From the NCBI GenBank assembly GCA_922989275.2, contig OV277864.1, positions 27,539,550-27,603,549 on the forward strand: a DNA stretch of 64,000 bases, in the 5' to 3' direction. This DNA comes from Gari tellinella (taxonomy: Eukaryota > Mollusca > Bivalvia > Cardiida > Psammobiidae). A program made the position numbers and the translations under genes. How positions within the stretch are numbered: position 1 is the stretch's first letter; every line of letters starts with the position of its first letter. This document shows positions 33,505-43,907 of the stretch, in pieces. A model generated the notes under the pieces. That model was not told the DNA's origin. It saw only the letters and a program-made list of their open reading frames with translations, and did not search any database.

Positions 33505-33626
33505 AAACTAAACAAATCAATAACGCTTGAAACGCTCTTGATAAAAAATAGAGGCATGTCTTCATATCTTTCATGTTATTTTCAGCACATTTTTTTTTTC
33601 TTTTTCCTTTTTTTTTCTATTATATA

Positions 33627-33807
33627 CAGTGGAAACTCGATACTTGGAACTCGATTTAAACCGGCTTACCAGTATTTCGTCTAAATCGATTTCGCCTAAG
33701 TCGAATATACCCGTATTTCAAAGTTAAAACGTGACTAAGCCACGTTTTGGCTTTGAAATATAGGTATTTTCGAAGTAACACGAGTTCGAGGTATCGAGTT
33801 ACGACTG
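33627..33807. mobile_element. TA-flanked foldback MITE in the LINE 3' UTR
   Basis: TA at 33625-33626 and 33808-33809. Termini CAGTGGAAACTCGATAC and GTATCGAGTTACGACTG are inverted. The interior is also mostly self-complementary (TTTCAAAG..AAAACGTG / CACGTTTT..CTTTGAAA). The TA duplication and CAGT ends fit pogo/Tc1-mariner MITEs. Confidence 0.75.
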
Positions 33808-33866
33808 TATTAACACAAAAATTATGTTCAATATAATAGAGAATAAAATATTTAACATGTATTGTA

Positions 33867-33917
33867 AGGTGTAGAGTGGGATGGATCTCCGACCCACATA
33901 CACCTATTCACGGAGAT
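33867..33917 (+). promoter_or_regulatory. Possible 3' RNA pseudoknot of the LINE
   Basis: Stem 1: AGGTGTA (33867-33873) plus GTGGG (33876-33880) pair with CCCAC (33893-33897) plus TACACCT (33899-33905). Stem 2: ATCTCCG in the loop (33885-33891) pairs with CGGAGAT downstream (33911-33917). The order is that of an H-type pseudoknot and it abuts the polyadenylation signal. A role in recognition of the RNA 3' end by the reverse transcriptase is inference. Confidence 0.55.
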
Positions 33918-33934
33918 AATAAAATATTGAACTG

Positions 33935-33970
<36 letters not shown>

Positions 33971-33972
<2 letters not shown>

Positions 33973-34150
33973 AATCTGCTGCAGATATTAGGCCCCAGCC
34001 GACACAGAAACAATGTCTGCTTCAATATTGTAGTCTGCTATCAAACACAGTTTGGCAGACATGACAAGAAAGCTGCCCCAGTAGAAATGGAACTATTGTC
34101 TGCCTCTGATTTTATCAACTGCTCCCTTACCAGTGTCTGCTTTCATAATG
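33971..34150. repeat. Satellite array, right remainder
   Basis: Resumes the 94 bp satellite after the composite insertion: one recognisable unit (TATCAAACACAGTTTGGCAG at 34039), then decayed GTCTGC-rich sequence. Confidence 0.8.
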
Positions 34151-34487
34151 TTTTCTGTTTCAATATTTGATTTGATTTAAGGAGAAGCTTTTAACGAACT
34201 GACATATTCTTTATTGAAATGCCTTTCCATGATTCTACAATGCCCTGTTTAAGATTCTGAGATATGAAGCCTTTCAAGCAGTCACACAAATGTGTTTTCT
34301 GTTTTACTTTTTGTCTGCTATAAACAGCCACCTGTCAAGATGAAGGAAAAGTTCCTCATAGATATCAGAATATAGCAATTGAAGGATGAAAATATATGTC
34401 TATGAGGAAATATGGATGATTGTATTATGGTAACTGTTGATTAAGTTTGATATATAAATATTTGATATGCAAATACCACATGTCACT

Positions 34488-34710
34488 TTAACCCATTACC
34501 ACATAGCCTGTTTCTAGTATTGAAAACAGGTAACTAATAATAGCAGATTGAAAGTAAAGCAGAATGTGCTCAGGTGATATAAGCTACTATCTGCTAGGAT
34601 ATAGAAACTATTTCTTACATTCATGACTGTTTAAAAATGGAACTATAGTCTTCTATAAAAGAATGCATTAAATGCATATAAAGGCATATTTATGCAGTAA
34701 AGAGATAATA
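34488..34710 (-). mobile_element. Family B MITE, degraded
   Basis: TTAA 34488-34491 then CCCATTACCACATAGCCTG. The core II right arm is largely missing; the right end is GGCATATTTATGCAGTAAAG without a clean TTAA. Confidence 0.6.
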
Positions 34711-34741
34711 ATTAAACCATTTCCCTCCCCCTCTCTCTCTC

Positions 34742-34975
34742 TTAACCCATTACCCCATAATATAGCCTGTTTCTAGTATTGAAGATAGGTGACCACTTAA
34801 AGCAGGTTGAAAGTAAAACAGAATGTGCCTTAAGGCGCATTCTGCTTTACTTTCAGCCTGCTTTTAGCTTCTACCTGCTAAGATATATAGTTAATATTTG
34901 TAAGAATGCATATTCATTACTGTGGAGGAATAAAGTGAAGACGTAAAAAGGCATATTTATGGGGTAATGGGTTAA
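34742..34975 (-). mobile_element. Family B MITE, inverse orientation
   Basis: TTAA at 34742-34745 and 34972-34975; CCCATTACCCCATA / TATGGGGTAATGGG style ends. Core II at about 34797-34866. Immediately right, GGTAGATGTCAACAGGTGAT is repeated twice in tandem (34974-35055). Confidence 0.75.
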
Positions 34976-35173
34976 GGTAGATGTCAACAGGTGATTCTAT
35001 GGGGGTAAGGGTTATGGTAGATGTCAACAGGTGATTCTATGGGGTAATGGTTAAGCAGACAACATTTAGTCACTCATTAGCTGGTTGACTGAAACTACAT
35101 CCATGTAGAAACATTTCGTACACTCTTCCCCTACATCTGTTTTTACTGCTAAATTTAGACCAAGATAAAAACA

Positions 35174-36480
35174 GATGAAAGCACCATGATAAAATCACCC
35201 ACAGCGAAACGCACCAGGAACTTACAACTTAACTACAACTCCGAGAAAGATTCCTTCAAACTGATACAGTTCAAATTTATGGCCATTCAAAAAATAAAAA
35301 CGCCCATGTGCAGTCTTTGCAACAGGTGGTAGCTTAACCCATTATTCCATAAATATGCTTATTTACGCCTTCCATTTATTCCTCCACTGAAAAAAATGTT
35401 TCCATCTACATGTATATGGTCATGAAAATGCACCACAAGAAATATATTCTGTATCCTAGCAGATGGTATCTTAAAGCATGCTGAAAGTAAAGCATTTTGC
35501 TTTATAAATATATAAGCAGTCACCTGTCTTTAAAACAGAAAACAAGCTAATTGGAGTAAAGGGTTATAATGCATTAAAAATAGAGCAGAAAGCTCCTATT
35601 GTCTTTGCTTTGATTGCATGGTTGGAGGGGGCTAAATTAACCTTTTCCTTTACAGAAGTGCCTAAAAGCACTCCTCTATTTAAGCAACACACATTATTAT
35701 TAATCGCTAGTGTTGAATACAGGCAACAACTTAAAGCAATACGAAAAAAGAATCAGTACATGTATTCATTACTTACATCTTGCAACCTACCAAACACACA
35801 GTTTTTTGTGATTTGACATATTAGTGATTTGAACTTTTGAGGGTGATATTTAGATTTAATGTAATGTAAGGGGCTCATGTCCTGCCCGTGGCCAAGTAGC
35901 CAGGGTCTCATGCAGGCTTCCCATTCGTGCCTGTATACATAGTTGAAATGTTGTCTTTAAAGGAGGAATAAATGAAAGGTCTAAAAAGGCACATTTATGG
36001 AGTAAAGTGTTAAAAATGTACATGTCAGCCAGTGGGAACAAACTTGACTGTTAACATTAAGGTAAATCATAAAACAAATCAATTATAAAAATAAACTATG
36101 TGAAGAGGAAAACATACACCAAATATTTTCAAAACCACTTATATAGGTTTATCTTTTTCAATGCTGAATATATATAATTTTTGTCTGATTTAAAAATGTC
36201 ATCTGCTGAATACAAAAACTCAAAATTTACACACTCCTCTTTGTAATGTAATCTCTTTACTATGAAATTAAGGACAACAAAACCACCTAATAACTTTTTA
36301 TAAAACATCATATAAAGCCTTGCAATAAAATGACTATCCTTTACAGTAAAACCCTTGTTCACATTGAAACCTCAAATAAATGATTTCACAGGTGTTAAAT
36401 GCAGGTATTTGCTTAAAGCAGGATGAAAGTAAAGCAGAAAGCTCCTTCAGGCACATTCTGCTTTACTTTCATCCTGATTA
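35174..36480 (+). repeat. Duplicated segment, copy 2 (uninterrupted)
   Basis: The 1307 bp partner of copy 1 (540 + 767 bp). It contains a family B copy (from TTAA 35335-35338) and an E-type core II at its right end. It lacks the 2757 bp transposon, so it gives the empty site, and lacks the LINE. Sequence beyond 36480 (AAGCTGTTATC) completes the E-type core normally, so this is probably the ancestral locus. Confidence 0.9.
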
Positions 36481-37350
36481 AAGCTGTTATCTTAATGAGT
36501 CAAAATATTTTGAGGTTGTAAAAGCTGCCATAGGTTTTACCTATATATAATTGTAAATTGAAGCCCAACTCAAGAATTCAAAGTCATCATGATGGATTAC
36601 TTCCAATGACCCTACCTTCAATACAGCTTGTATGTATATTGTATATAAATCATGACCCTTGAACCCAACACCACAGACCACCTATTGACAAGTCAGGCAA
36701 ATTTAACATCTTAACAATAAAAATATTGGAAATTCCTTTATTACCATCGCCCAACCCAATTAAACTATTCAATGAATAAAAATTCCATTCAACCAATGCA
36801 TATAACCGTTATAGTGTGTGAAAAACATTATATTATGTATCCTTTACATACAGGGTAGACTCTGATCAGAGGGCTTCATAGGAGCCCTCTGATCAGAGTC
36901 TGCACCGTTTGCCCTATGTTTAAATATTTTTGGGGCCAGACGAACCTTTCAAAAGCCAATATAAAATTTTTCTCTAATTGGACGGGTCTAAAAAAATAAC
37001 AGCACTGTAAGGGTTGACCTGAGACTGTTCTTTTATCCAATAATCCCCGCTCATAACAATCAGGCCAACATGACTATTGCCTTGTTGTGGCTATTAAAGA
37101 CCTCCGAGTCAATTAATACAATTATCCTGACCAAAAACCCTTGAAAAACAACACAAAGGAACCTCAGATAATGAGTGATTGTGGTTTTTTGTTATCAATA
37201 GAAACAAGCTTGAACCCGCCATGCATTTTTAGTTTTTTTACCTATTGTAAAGTCAAGGATTAAGTGTAATCCTTAAGTACAGAGAAATCCTGATATCACA
37301 AACAATTTAAATTAATAATGCACAATTTTTAGCATTTATGTCAAGTGGAT
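36481..37350. other. Gene-free stretch with one core I
   Basis: Core I at about 36851-36909 has the matched private change GACTCTGATCAG / CTGATCAGAGTC. No gene recognised. Confidence 0.55.
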
Positions 37351-37422
37351 GCTTAAAGCAGGATGGAAGTAAAGCAGAAACCTCCTAAAGGAGCTTTCTG
37401 CTTTACTTTCATCCTGCTTTAA
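37351..37422. repeat. Core II palindrome (E type)
   Basis: GCTTAAAGCAGGATGGAAGT with right arm ACTTTCATCCTGCTTTAA, centre CTCCTAAAGGAG. No clear outer transposon ends. Confidence 0.75.
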
Positions 37423-37981
37423 TGGCACAAGTTGTCACAGGATAGTAACAGTTTTAACAAATGTTTATTTGTGTGGTGATTTAAGGGAGGGTATTTCTGT
37501 ATGATTGTTATTGTTGTATTGTACAATTGTTATTATTGTATTGGAGGTAAGCATGTGAAATTGTCTATTTGTATAAACCTGCTATAGCAGACAATGAGAA
37601 CAACAACTTCAAAGACCATAAACAGTTACTGTCAATTAGCGACTAGACCGTATACAGTAGAAATAGTATTAGGTTGTCTTTCCATTGGTTGGTTTCTTAA
37701 CATCCATTTCTGCCATCTATGGGCTAATTGGACGGCCCAGAGAGAGGGTAGCGGATACAGAATACCTGGGCTTGATGTCCTACTCTTACTTTCAATATGA
37801 ATAAGAAGCATTGCTACAGTATTTCAGACAGGTTGCAGCTCAATGCTGGACAAACTATGCAATACAGAAAGATACTAAAGAAACTTTCTGTATTACTTTT
37901 ATGCCACAATAACTTTATAATCAGATATTGGCTTCAGAATCTTAAACTATGCTACTTCATATATGACAAGTTTGACTGTAT
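37423..37981. other. Gene-free stretch
   Basis: A short frame at 37594-37800 has no recognisable domain. A decayed E-type core lies near 37840-37910. Nothing else seen. Confidence 0.45.
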
Positions 37982-38232
37982 TTAACCCATTACCCCATAG
38001 CATGTTTCTAGTATTAAAGAAAGATGATCACTTAAAGCAGGTTAAAAGTAAAGCAGAATGTGCCTTAAGGCACATTCTGCTTTACTTTCAGCCTGCTTTA
38101 AGCCATCATCTGCTGTAATATAGAAAATATTTCTTATGATACATATTTATGACTGTAAAAATTTGAACTATTTTCTTCAGTAGAATAATAAATAAAAGGC
38201 GTAAAAAGGGGTATTTATGGGGTAATGGGTTC
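37982..38232 (-). mobile_element. Family B MITE, inverse orientation
   Basis: TTAA 37982-37985 then CCCATTACCCCATAGCATG; core II at about 38033-38102 (GTGCCTTAAGGCAC); right end GGGGTAATGGGTTC, with TTAA mutated. Confidence 0.75.
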
Positions 38233-38285
38233 TACCATAATACGGCCTCCATCAAATAGTTGATTGTTCTGGGTTAAAGTAACTA

Positions 38286-38643
38286 CAGTGCTCCCTCTCT
38301 ACAATGACATTCAATGGGAGACAAAAATTGTGTGTGTTGTTCGGAGGGAGTCGTTATAGGAAGGGAAATTTGTTACATTTGCAAACAGCTTGAATCCAGA
38401 TCAGACACCACGTCACGCAGCGTCTGATCTGGATGCAAGCTGTCTATCACTCGTCATTAATTTTTTTCTCTGTCAAAATGTCCAATATGTAACTTTGAGA
38501 AAAACAGCAGACGACAATTTTAAGCAGACGATATTGCAGCAGTGCAAGCGTTAGATATAATTGTCCTTTTTAGGGAACTACGGCAATGGTCGTTGTAAGG
38601 ATGAAGTCGTTGTTGGGAGGACTGTTGTAGAGAGGGAGCACTG
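38286..38643. mobile_element. Family D MITE (TA-flanked) with core I
   Basis: TA at 38284-38285 and 38644-38645. Termini CAGTGCTCCCTCTCTACAA and TTGTAGAGAGGGAGCACTG are perfect complements. Core I at 38382-38445 (GCTTGAATCCAGATCAGAC). Confidence 0.8.
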
Positions 38644-38645
38644 TA

Positions 38646-40130
38646 GTATAAGTCTGAAGTTCCCATTGTGTCCATTGAAAACTGGTTCATTATTATTTAT
38701 AGAAGTTCTAAAATACAAAACGCCAGGCTTTGTCATAGATAATTGCTTAAATTTAATGTTACATTTAATAGATGTTGGGTTCTTTGCATCTGATTGATGT
38801 CTACACCGTTTGTAGAATATGAGAATGCTCTACACAATCAAACCTGTATTAAGAGACCACTCAAAAACAATATATTTGTAGTATTCAAGATGCATGTAAC
38901 ATGGCATCTAATCAGGATACAAACAGTTTGACACTCAACTGACCCTGATTTAAAAAGAAATTTTGAAAAATACATTGGTTAATCTGTATCTGATCTAGAT
39001 CCAAACATCTTGCCAATTTCAGTCAAGACACACTGAATAAGAAAAGGGCAAATACACTGCACTATAATGAACCACCATTGTATAAACTGAGACTATTATT
39101 CTAGCATTATCATAACATTTGGTTATCTATATCCTAAGGGATTGAGAAGTTTTTTACCTGACAAGTCTAAAGCTGTAGTTGCGTAACACTGATGCTGATC
39201 CTGCGGTTGTCTTGGTAACGGGAGCTGACACAGATGTCATTATATCTGTTTTCATGCTGCAGCTGGGAGCTTAACTTCAAGTTTCTTCAAAAATTTACAC
39301 TGATACAAAAAATATATCCTTTCAACTCACAAATCACAATTTATATGACACAGAAGTTTTCTTCTAATTACTCTTTTTTTTGTAAAAATAAATCAATTTC
39401 TGACACTCAAAGTTTAAGAAAATAGATCTATGACCCGGTTAGCGGTCGTACTATCTGAGCCACCTATATTTTCCTGTGATCTTTAAAACTTGTCGTCAAT
39501 CATACAGTTACAATGTATTGTCACAATGTTTCTTTATCCCCTGTAGTTTTTCAAGATGACACACTGTCAAAGGGACACCATAGATCACCTATAAAATAAT
39601 CCACGTTAATGCGTAACCCAGTAAATCTGTTTATTTTCTTTTTATAACAACTGATCCGAAAGAAAATACAGTAAATACTATATACACCGCCCACTCAAAA
39701 GATGTTAAATATTAAATCTTAACTAAATGTGGTTGCTTAATGCAGGATAAAAGTAATGCAGAAAGCTCCTTTAAGAGCTTTCTGCATTACTTTTAACTGC
39801 ATTAAGTACTTAGCAGTAATGTCTTTAGAAGATATGCTACAGAATGTTTGCTAAGTGTCCACTATACAAAGTTGCATCTGTACAATCAGAATGCTCTTAT
39901 TGACTGGCAGTTCAATCCACTATGCCTAAAGTTGGCTTATTCACAATTTGCCTGTACTTATAAATAAAATAAAATTCCATCGAGGATGTTAAAATTCCCT
40001 TGCACACAACATAAACTTGGCCTAAACTGTGCACCTGAGGATTATGGATCCGTCTATTTGATCGATACAGATTGGTATCGCCATGAAATTGATAGGTAAA
40101 TATTAAGCCTCTCAGAGCGTGGCGTAATTA
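38646..40130. other. Gene-free stretch with an E-type core and an empty TTAA site
   Basis: 38841-38862 (AACCTGTATTAAGAGACCAC) is the uninterrupted relative of the site holding the B copy at 11176. An E-type core II at 39734-39806 has TAATGCAG / CTGCATTA arms. No host gene recognised. Confidence 0.55.
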
Positions 40131-40347
40131 TTGACTCTTTGCATGCTAACAGCTCAACTGTGATTACTTTTGCAAACAGTTTGAATCCTGATGAGATGCT
40201 GAGTAACTTGGTGTCTCAACAGGATACAGACTGTTTGACATTATGACCCTAATTTGAATTTTTAAAAAAAATAAATCAAATTTTAGAACAGAAACAGACC
40301 ATAATTTGTTGCAGAATAAAATATTACTTAGCATTGAAAAGTTCAAC
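40131..40347. mobile_element. Family C MITE, TTAA ends decayed
   Basis: TTGACTCTTTGCATGCTAAC on the left and TTAGCATTGAAAAGTTCAA on the right are family C ends; core I at 40172-40237. Confidence 0.6.
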
Positions 40348-40502
40348 AAATTATCCCTCATAGTTCATCTCGGCTCATTTACCATAAAGAAATAACATCA
40401 AGTTACAATACTGACAACCTTCTAGTTAAACTGTTCCACCTCTAAGTCAGCAAGGATAATTACACCTCAATTATCATACGATATCATAATATTATAGTCA
40501 GT

Positions 40503-40640
40503 CCTAACTCTTATCATGCTTGTGGCGGATATGTGCCACAGTGATTACCTTTGCAAATAGTTTGGATCCTGATGAGACGCAGACGCCGCTAATGCGGCAT
40601 CTCATCAGGATCCAAACTGTTTGATAATCTGACCAAATCC
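40503..40640. mobile_element. Family C MITE, right part missing
   Basis: CTAACTCTTATCATGCTTG and GTGCCACAGTGATTACC precede a strong core I at 40554-40622 (TTGGATCCTGATGAGACGC); the right end stops shortly after the core. Confidence 0.6.
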
Positions 40641-40674
40641 CTATGTAGAAACTCTCTATAATCAGGTACATCAT

Positions 40675-40900
40675 TTAGCTCCAGATAAAGGAAGTGTTTC
40701 AAATGGTAAAATCTTTGACAGGTCTTCATCAAACCCTATATTGTGACCACCCATTAGAATCATCTCGGACAAACGATTCAAATGAGTGGTCACTACATAC
40801 GGTCAGGTGGAGACATAAAAAAGAAAATGTTAGAAATGTTTACTTTCCTCGTAACTGGAGCCATGAAGCACCTATGATATTATATAGTAAAGTACATCCT
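40675..40900. mobile_element. Family F MITE, diverged
   Basis: TAGCTCCAGATAAAGG on the left and GTAACTGGAGCC on the right, with a decayed central palindrome (CATTAGAATCATCTC / GATTCAAATGAGTG). Relatives are at 43908, 51574 and 56305. Confidence 0.55.
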
Positions 40901-40957
40901 TCTCTGTACAGATAATCTTGCTTAAAGCAGTAAAATAAAATACCATACATGATGTCC

Positions 40958-41208
40958 TTAACTCTTTCCTCCCTAAAACTTTAAATGGACAATTCCAGTT
41001 TACATTTTAGTCTAGTCCATTTCTGACTTTTAAGGGTTGTTTTTGTCACTGTTTGGCATTATGACAAACAGTGAAGACCCTGATCAGAGGGCTCCTTTCG
41101 GAGCCCTCTGATCTGGGTCTTCACTGTTTGCATAGGACAGTTGTATTATTCACATGTACTCTGTTTGAAAAGGACGCTTATATGCGGGACTAGGGTTCAA
41201 AGGGTTAA
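40958..41208 (-). mobile_element. Family A MITE, inverse orientation
   Basis: TTAA at 40958-40961 and 41205-41208; CTCTTTCCTCCCTAAAAC and GACTAGGGTTCAAAGGG ends. Core I at 41065-41130. Confidence 0.8.
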
Positions 41209-42346
41209 GACAGGTGTCTGCCTAATGCAAGACAATAATAATGTAGAAAATTTCAAAAAGGAGTTTTTTGCATTACTTTTTGCCTTCATTAAACAGTTAC
41301 ATGTATTCCGAGGTTTCCATACTATTCTAATCAAATGGTCACTTAACATATGTTTGAGCCTACTGACATTGTCATTGTTTATTTTTGTAAGATAACATGC
41401 TTTATTTACCAATTTATCACACACCGTAGTTGACACTTTACAATTCTATGGTCTGATTTTCCTTCAAACCTTCCTCATTAAACATTCTCCATATTGTGTG
41501 AAGTTTCTACTTTAATAAATTCCATCAAACACAAGAACACAACTATCCCGATATGGTATGAACCTTTGACAAATCCGACTGTGAGATCAACCGATCATTC
41601 AGCCTTTAACAAGGCTCAAATGTACAGCTAGTCAATAATTGTATTTCAAGCGACCACTAATTGATATACTGAAATTCCAAAGGATTTGCTTAATGCAGGA
41701 TCAAAATAATGCAGAAAGCTCCTATAGGAGCTTTCTGCATTATTTTAATCCTGCATTTAATCAAACACATTTAATTTAAGATTACAAATGCATCAATACG
41801 TCTAATTGAGTGGTACCATAATATTAGATTCACTATTTGATAATTGGAATACCAGAATACAATCAGTGTCCGGTGGAGGCCATGTTATGACAAGCCCTTT
41901 TTGACTTTCTCCCCGATCTGTCAACAGCTTATGATAATCCTGTCACTGTTCTGGCAACAGTCTTAGGCACCAATGCAAACACACCTTTACCTGTCTATAG
42001 TCTTACAGTAGACTCTTCCATACATTTACCTGGACCTGTCCACTTCCCATTATAGATTATGTATAATACTGCTATATATCCTATCTACCCGTGAAAACCT
42101 TGGTCCATCATTTCGTACATCATCTCCTGAACTGATCTTAGTCTATACAGCATGCAGTACATCTAACTATAGTAAGGGTATAAGTCAATGGTCAAATATT
42201 TGCTATAACTATAAAATGCCTCCCTCTTTTACAAAACTTTCTTGACCTTGGAGCAATTGCTATTCATAACTTTAGTTAAGTAATTAACGCGCTCGTTCAG
42301 TATTTGTCAACTGCTAACAATGTAGACAAATACCTGTGACACACTA
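41209..42346. other. Gene-free stretch with E-type cores
   Basis: A decayed E-type core lies at about 41219-41300. A strong one at 41688-41760 has matched AAAATAATGCAG / CTGCATTATTTT arms. The remaining ~600 bp shows no gene or repeat. Confidence 0.55.
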
Positions 42347-42539
42347 CAGTAAAACCTATCTATAACGACCACTAAAACGAAGGTTAATTGATCGTATAAA
42401 AGGCAGGTGACAGCTTACAAGCTTTCTGTTTTACTGTGACCATGCTTTAAGCTGTCCCCTGTCGTAAACACTTAATAATTATCACAATTTAGTGGTCATA
42501 AAAGACGGGTGGTGGTACTATTATAGAGAGGTTTTACTG
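42347..42539. mobile_element. Family E MITE (TA-type) with core II remnant
   Basis: TA at 42345-42346; termini CAGTAAAACCTATCTATAAC and TTATAGAGAGGTTTTACTG are inverted, with CGACCACTAAAACG next to the left end. The interior is a shortened core II (GGCAGGTGACAGCTTA). Confidence 0.65.
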
Positions 42540-42868
42540 AACCTGTGACACACTATTTCACAACTTAAGCGATTTCTTATCAACAATTTTAATAGGTTGT
42601 GTGATAAAATGAATAGAAATTTTGTTCTTTTTAAATATAACCATTGTTACTATATCTTTAAGTTGTCAACAACGAGCTTCAATAATGAGAGGAAATTAGT
42701 TCAGGCATAAAGCCATTACTTTACTTGTGGATAATTTATGTCGCTGGTGATAAAACAAGGCACTATAGCAATTAAGGTTTATAAATAGCAGGGTATTTGC
42801 CAATTACAATAAGATCTGTGTCAACGGACAATCGATTTAAAGAAACATGGCAATCTTTAAAGACAGAA

Positions 42869-42942
42869 GCTTTATGCAAGACAAAGGTGATGCAGAAAGC
42901 TCCCATTTAGGAGCTTTCTGCATTACCTTTGTCCTGCATTAA
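42869..42942. repeat. Core II palindrome flanked by 18 bp direct repeats
   Basis: Arms GCTTTATGCAAGACAAAGG / CCTTTGTCCTGCATTAA. TAAAGAAACATGGCAATC occurs at 42838-42855 and 42957-42974, close to both sides of the core. Confidence 0.7.
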
Positions 42943-42988
42943 TTTGCCACAATCAATAAAGAAACATGGCAATCACTAAAGATAAATA

Positions 42989-43190
42989 CAGGAAACCCCT
43001 CTATTACAACCACTAAATCATGTAATTATTAGGTATTTACGACAGGTGACAGCTTAAAGCAAGGTGACAGTAAAACAGAAAGCTCCTCCAGGAGCTTTCT
43101 GTTTTACTATCATCTTGCTTTAAGCTGTCACCTGGGTTTTTTACAACAACTAGCCTTCGTTTTAGTAGACGCAATAGAGAGGTTTTATTG
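42989..43190. mobile_element. Family E MITE with core II
   Basis: TA at 42987-42988 and 43191-43192. CAGGAAACCCCTCTATTACA and AATAGAGAGGTTTTATTG are the ends. A 92 bp palindrome at 43043-43134 starts CAGGTGACAGCTTAAAGC and has matched TAAAACAG / CTGTTTTA arms. Confidence 0.75.
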
Positions 43191-43321
43191 TATAGACTTT
43201 ATGCAGAACTTTTCTGTATAAAGTTACCACTTAAATATGCATTGTTTATATAATTATATAAGCCAGTAAGACTGTTAAACCATCTTTTTTGTAATTTGGT
43301 CTATGTTCATGTTTCACTGTA

Positions 43322-43485
43322 CAGTAAAAGCTCTCTATTACGACCACTAAATTGTGTTAATTGTTAGGTGTTTACGACAGATGACTGCTAAAGCAAGATC
43401 TATGACAGTTAAACTAAAGGAGCTTTCTGTTTATACAATCTCATTAGCCTTTGTTTTAATGGTCCTAATGCAGAGGTTTTTACTG
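43322..43485. mobile_element. Family E MITE, short
   Basis: TA at 43320-43321 and 43486-43487. Ends CAGTAAAAGCTCTCTATTAC and GCAGAGGTTTTTACTG; the core II inside is decayed. Confidence 0.7.
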
Positions 43486-43907
43486 TACTTTAATAATGAT
43501 ACCACAGGCTAAATTTGAATATTAATTTAAGCTGCCATATTATACAAGACTTCAATGAAGAAACATGGAGATTTCATTAGATAGGTTGTTGTTTAATGAT
43601 GGAAATACCCTGTAGTCCGGCAGGAAGTTTCTGAAGATATTTCTGTAATATCTTCATATTTTCATCCCTCATTAAACAGCTACCTGTCTAAGAGATCTTG
43701 ATTTGTGTCACTGACTGATTGCTCAGTCCCTGGTTGACTGTCCCTTTTATTGATTGCAGGTTTCAATCGATGCAGGTGATTTAATTCCCACATGGAGTTA
43801 TATCATTAGACTATGACGTTCTTCATCATTTATTAACTATAATCACAAATTCATGTTATAATTAGTACATGTATGTAGTAAAACAGGTGGACATGAAAAG
43901 TCTTTAC

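Larger units (their letters stand above)
29473..33970 (+). mobile_element. 5'-truncated non-LTR retrotransposon (L1/Tx1-like)
   Basis: The element has a 266 bp leader, one long frame with apurinic endonuclease and reverse transcriptase, a shifted C-terminal frame with a zinc-knuckle-like motif, a 3' UTR holding a 181 bp MITE, a possible 3' pseudoknot, AATAAA at 33918-33923 and a 36 A tail (33935-33970). No upstream ORF1 is present, so the copy starts just before ORF2. The RT motifs and the C-terminal CxxC..H..C motif favour the L1/Tx1 group over CR1 or RTE; the exact clade is not settled. The frameshift makes this copy non-autonomous. Confidence 0.85.
25372..33998 (+). mobile_element. Composite insertion: locus copy plus LINE, with 28-30 bp flanking repeat
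   Basis: AAGAAATCTGCTGCAGATAT followed by TAGGCCCCAG occurs at 25372-25401 and, after the poly(A), at 33969/33971-33998. The GATATTAGG variant occurs nowhere else in the satellite, so these are best read as target-site duplications of one insertion spanning 25402-33970. From left to right it holds the 1307 bp copy of 35174-36480 (itself interrupted by a 2757 bp transposon), then a 5'-truncated LINE and poly(A). The upstream segment is either a 5' transduction or template switching to a site about 1.2 kb away during insertion (inference). Confidence 0.7.
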
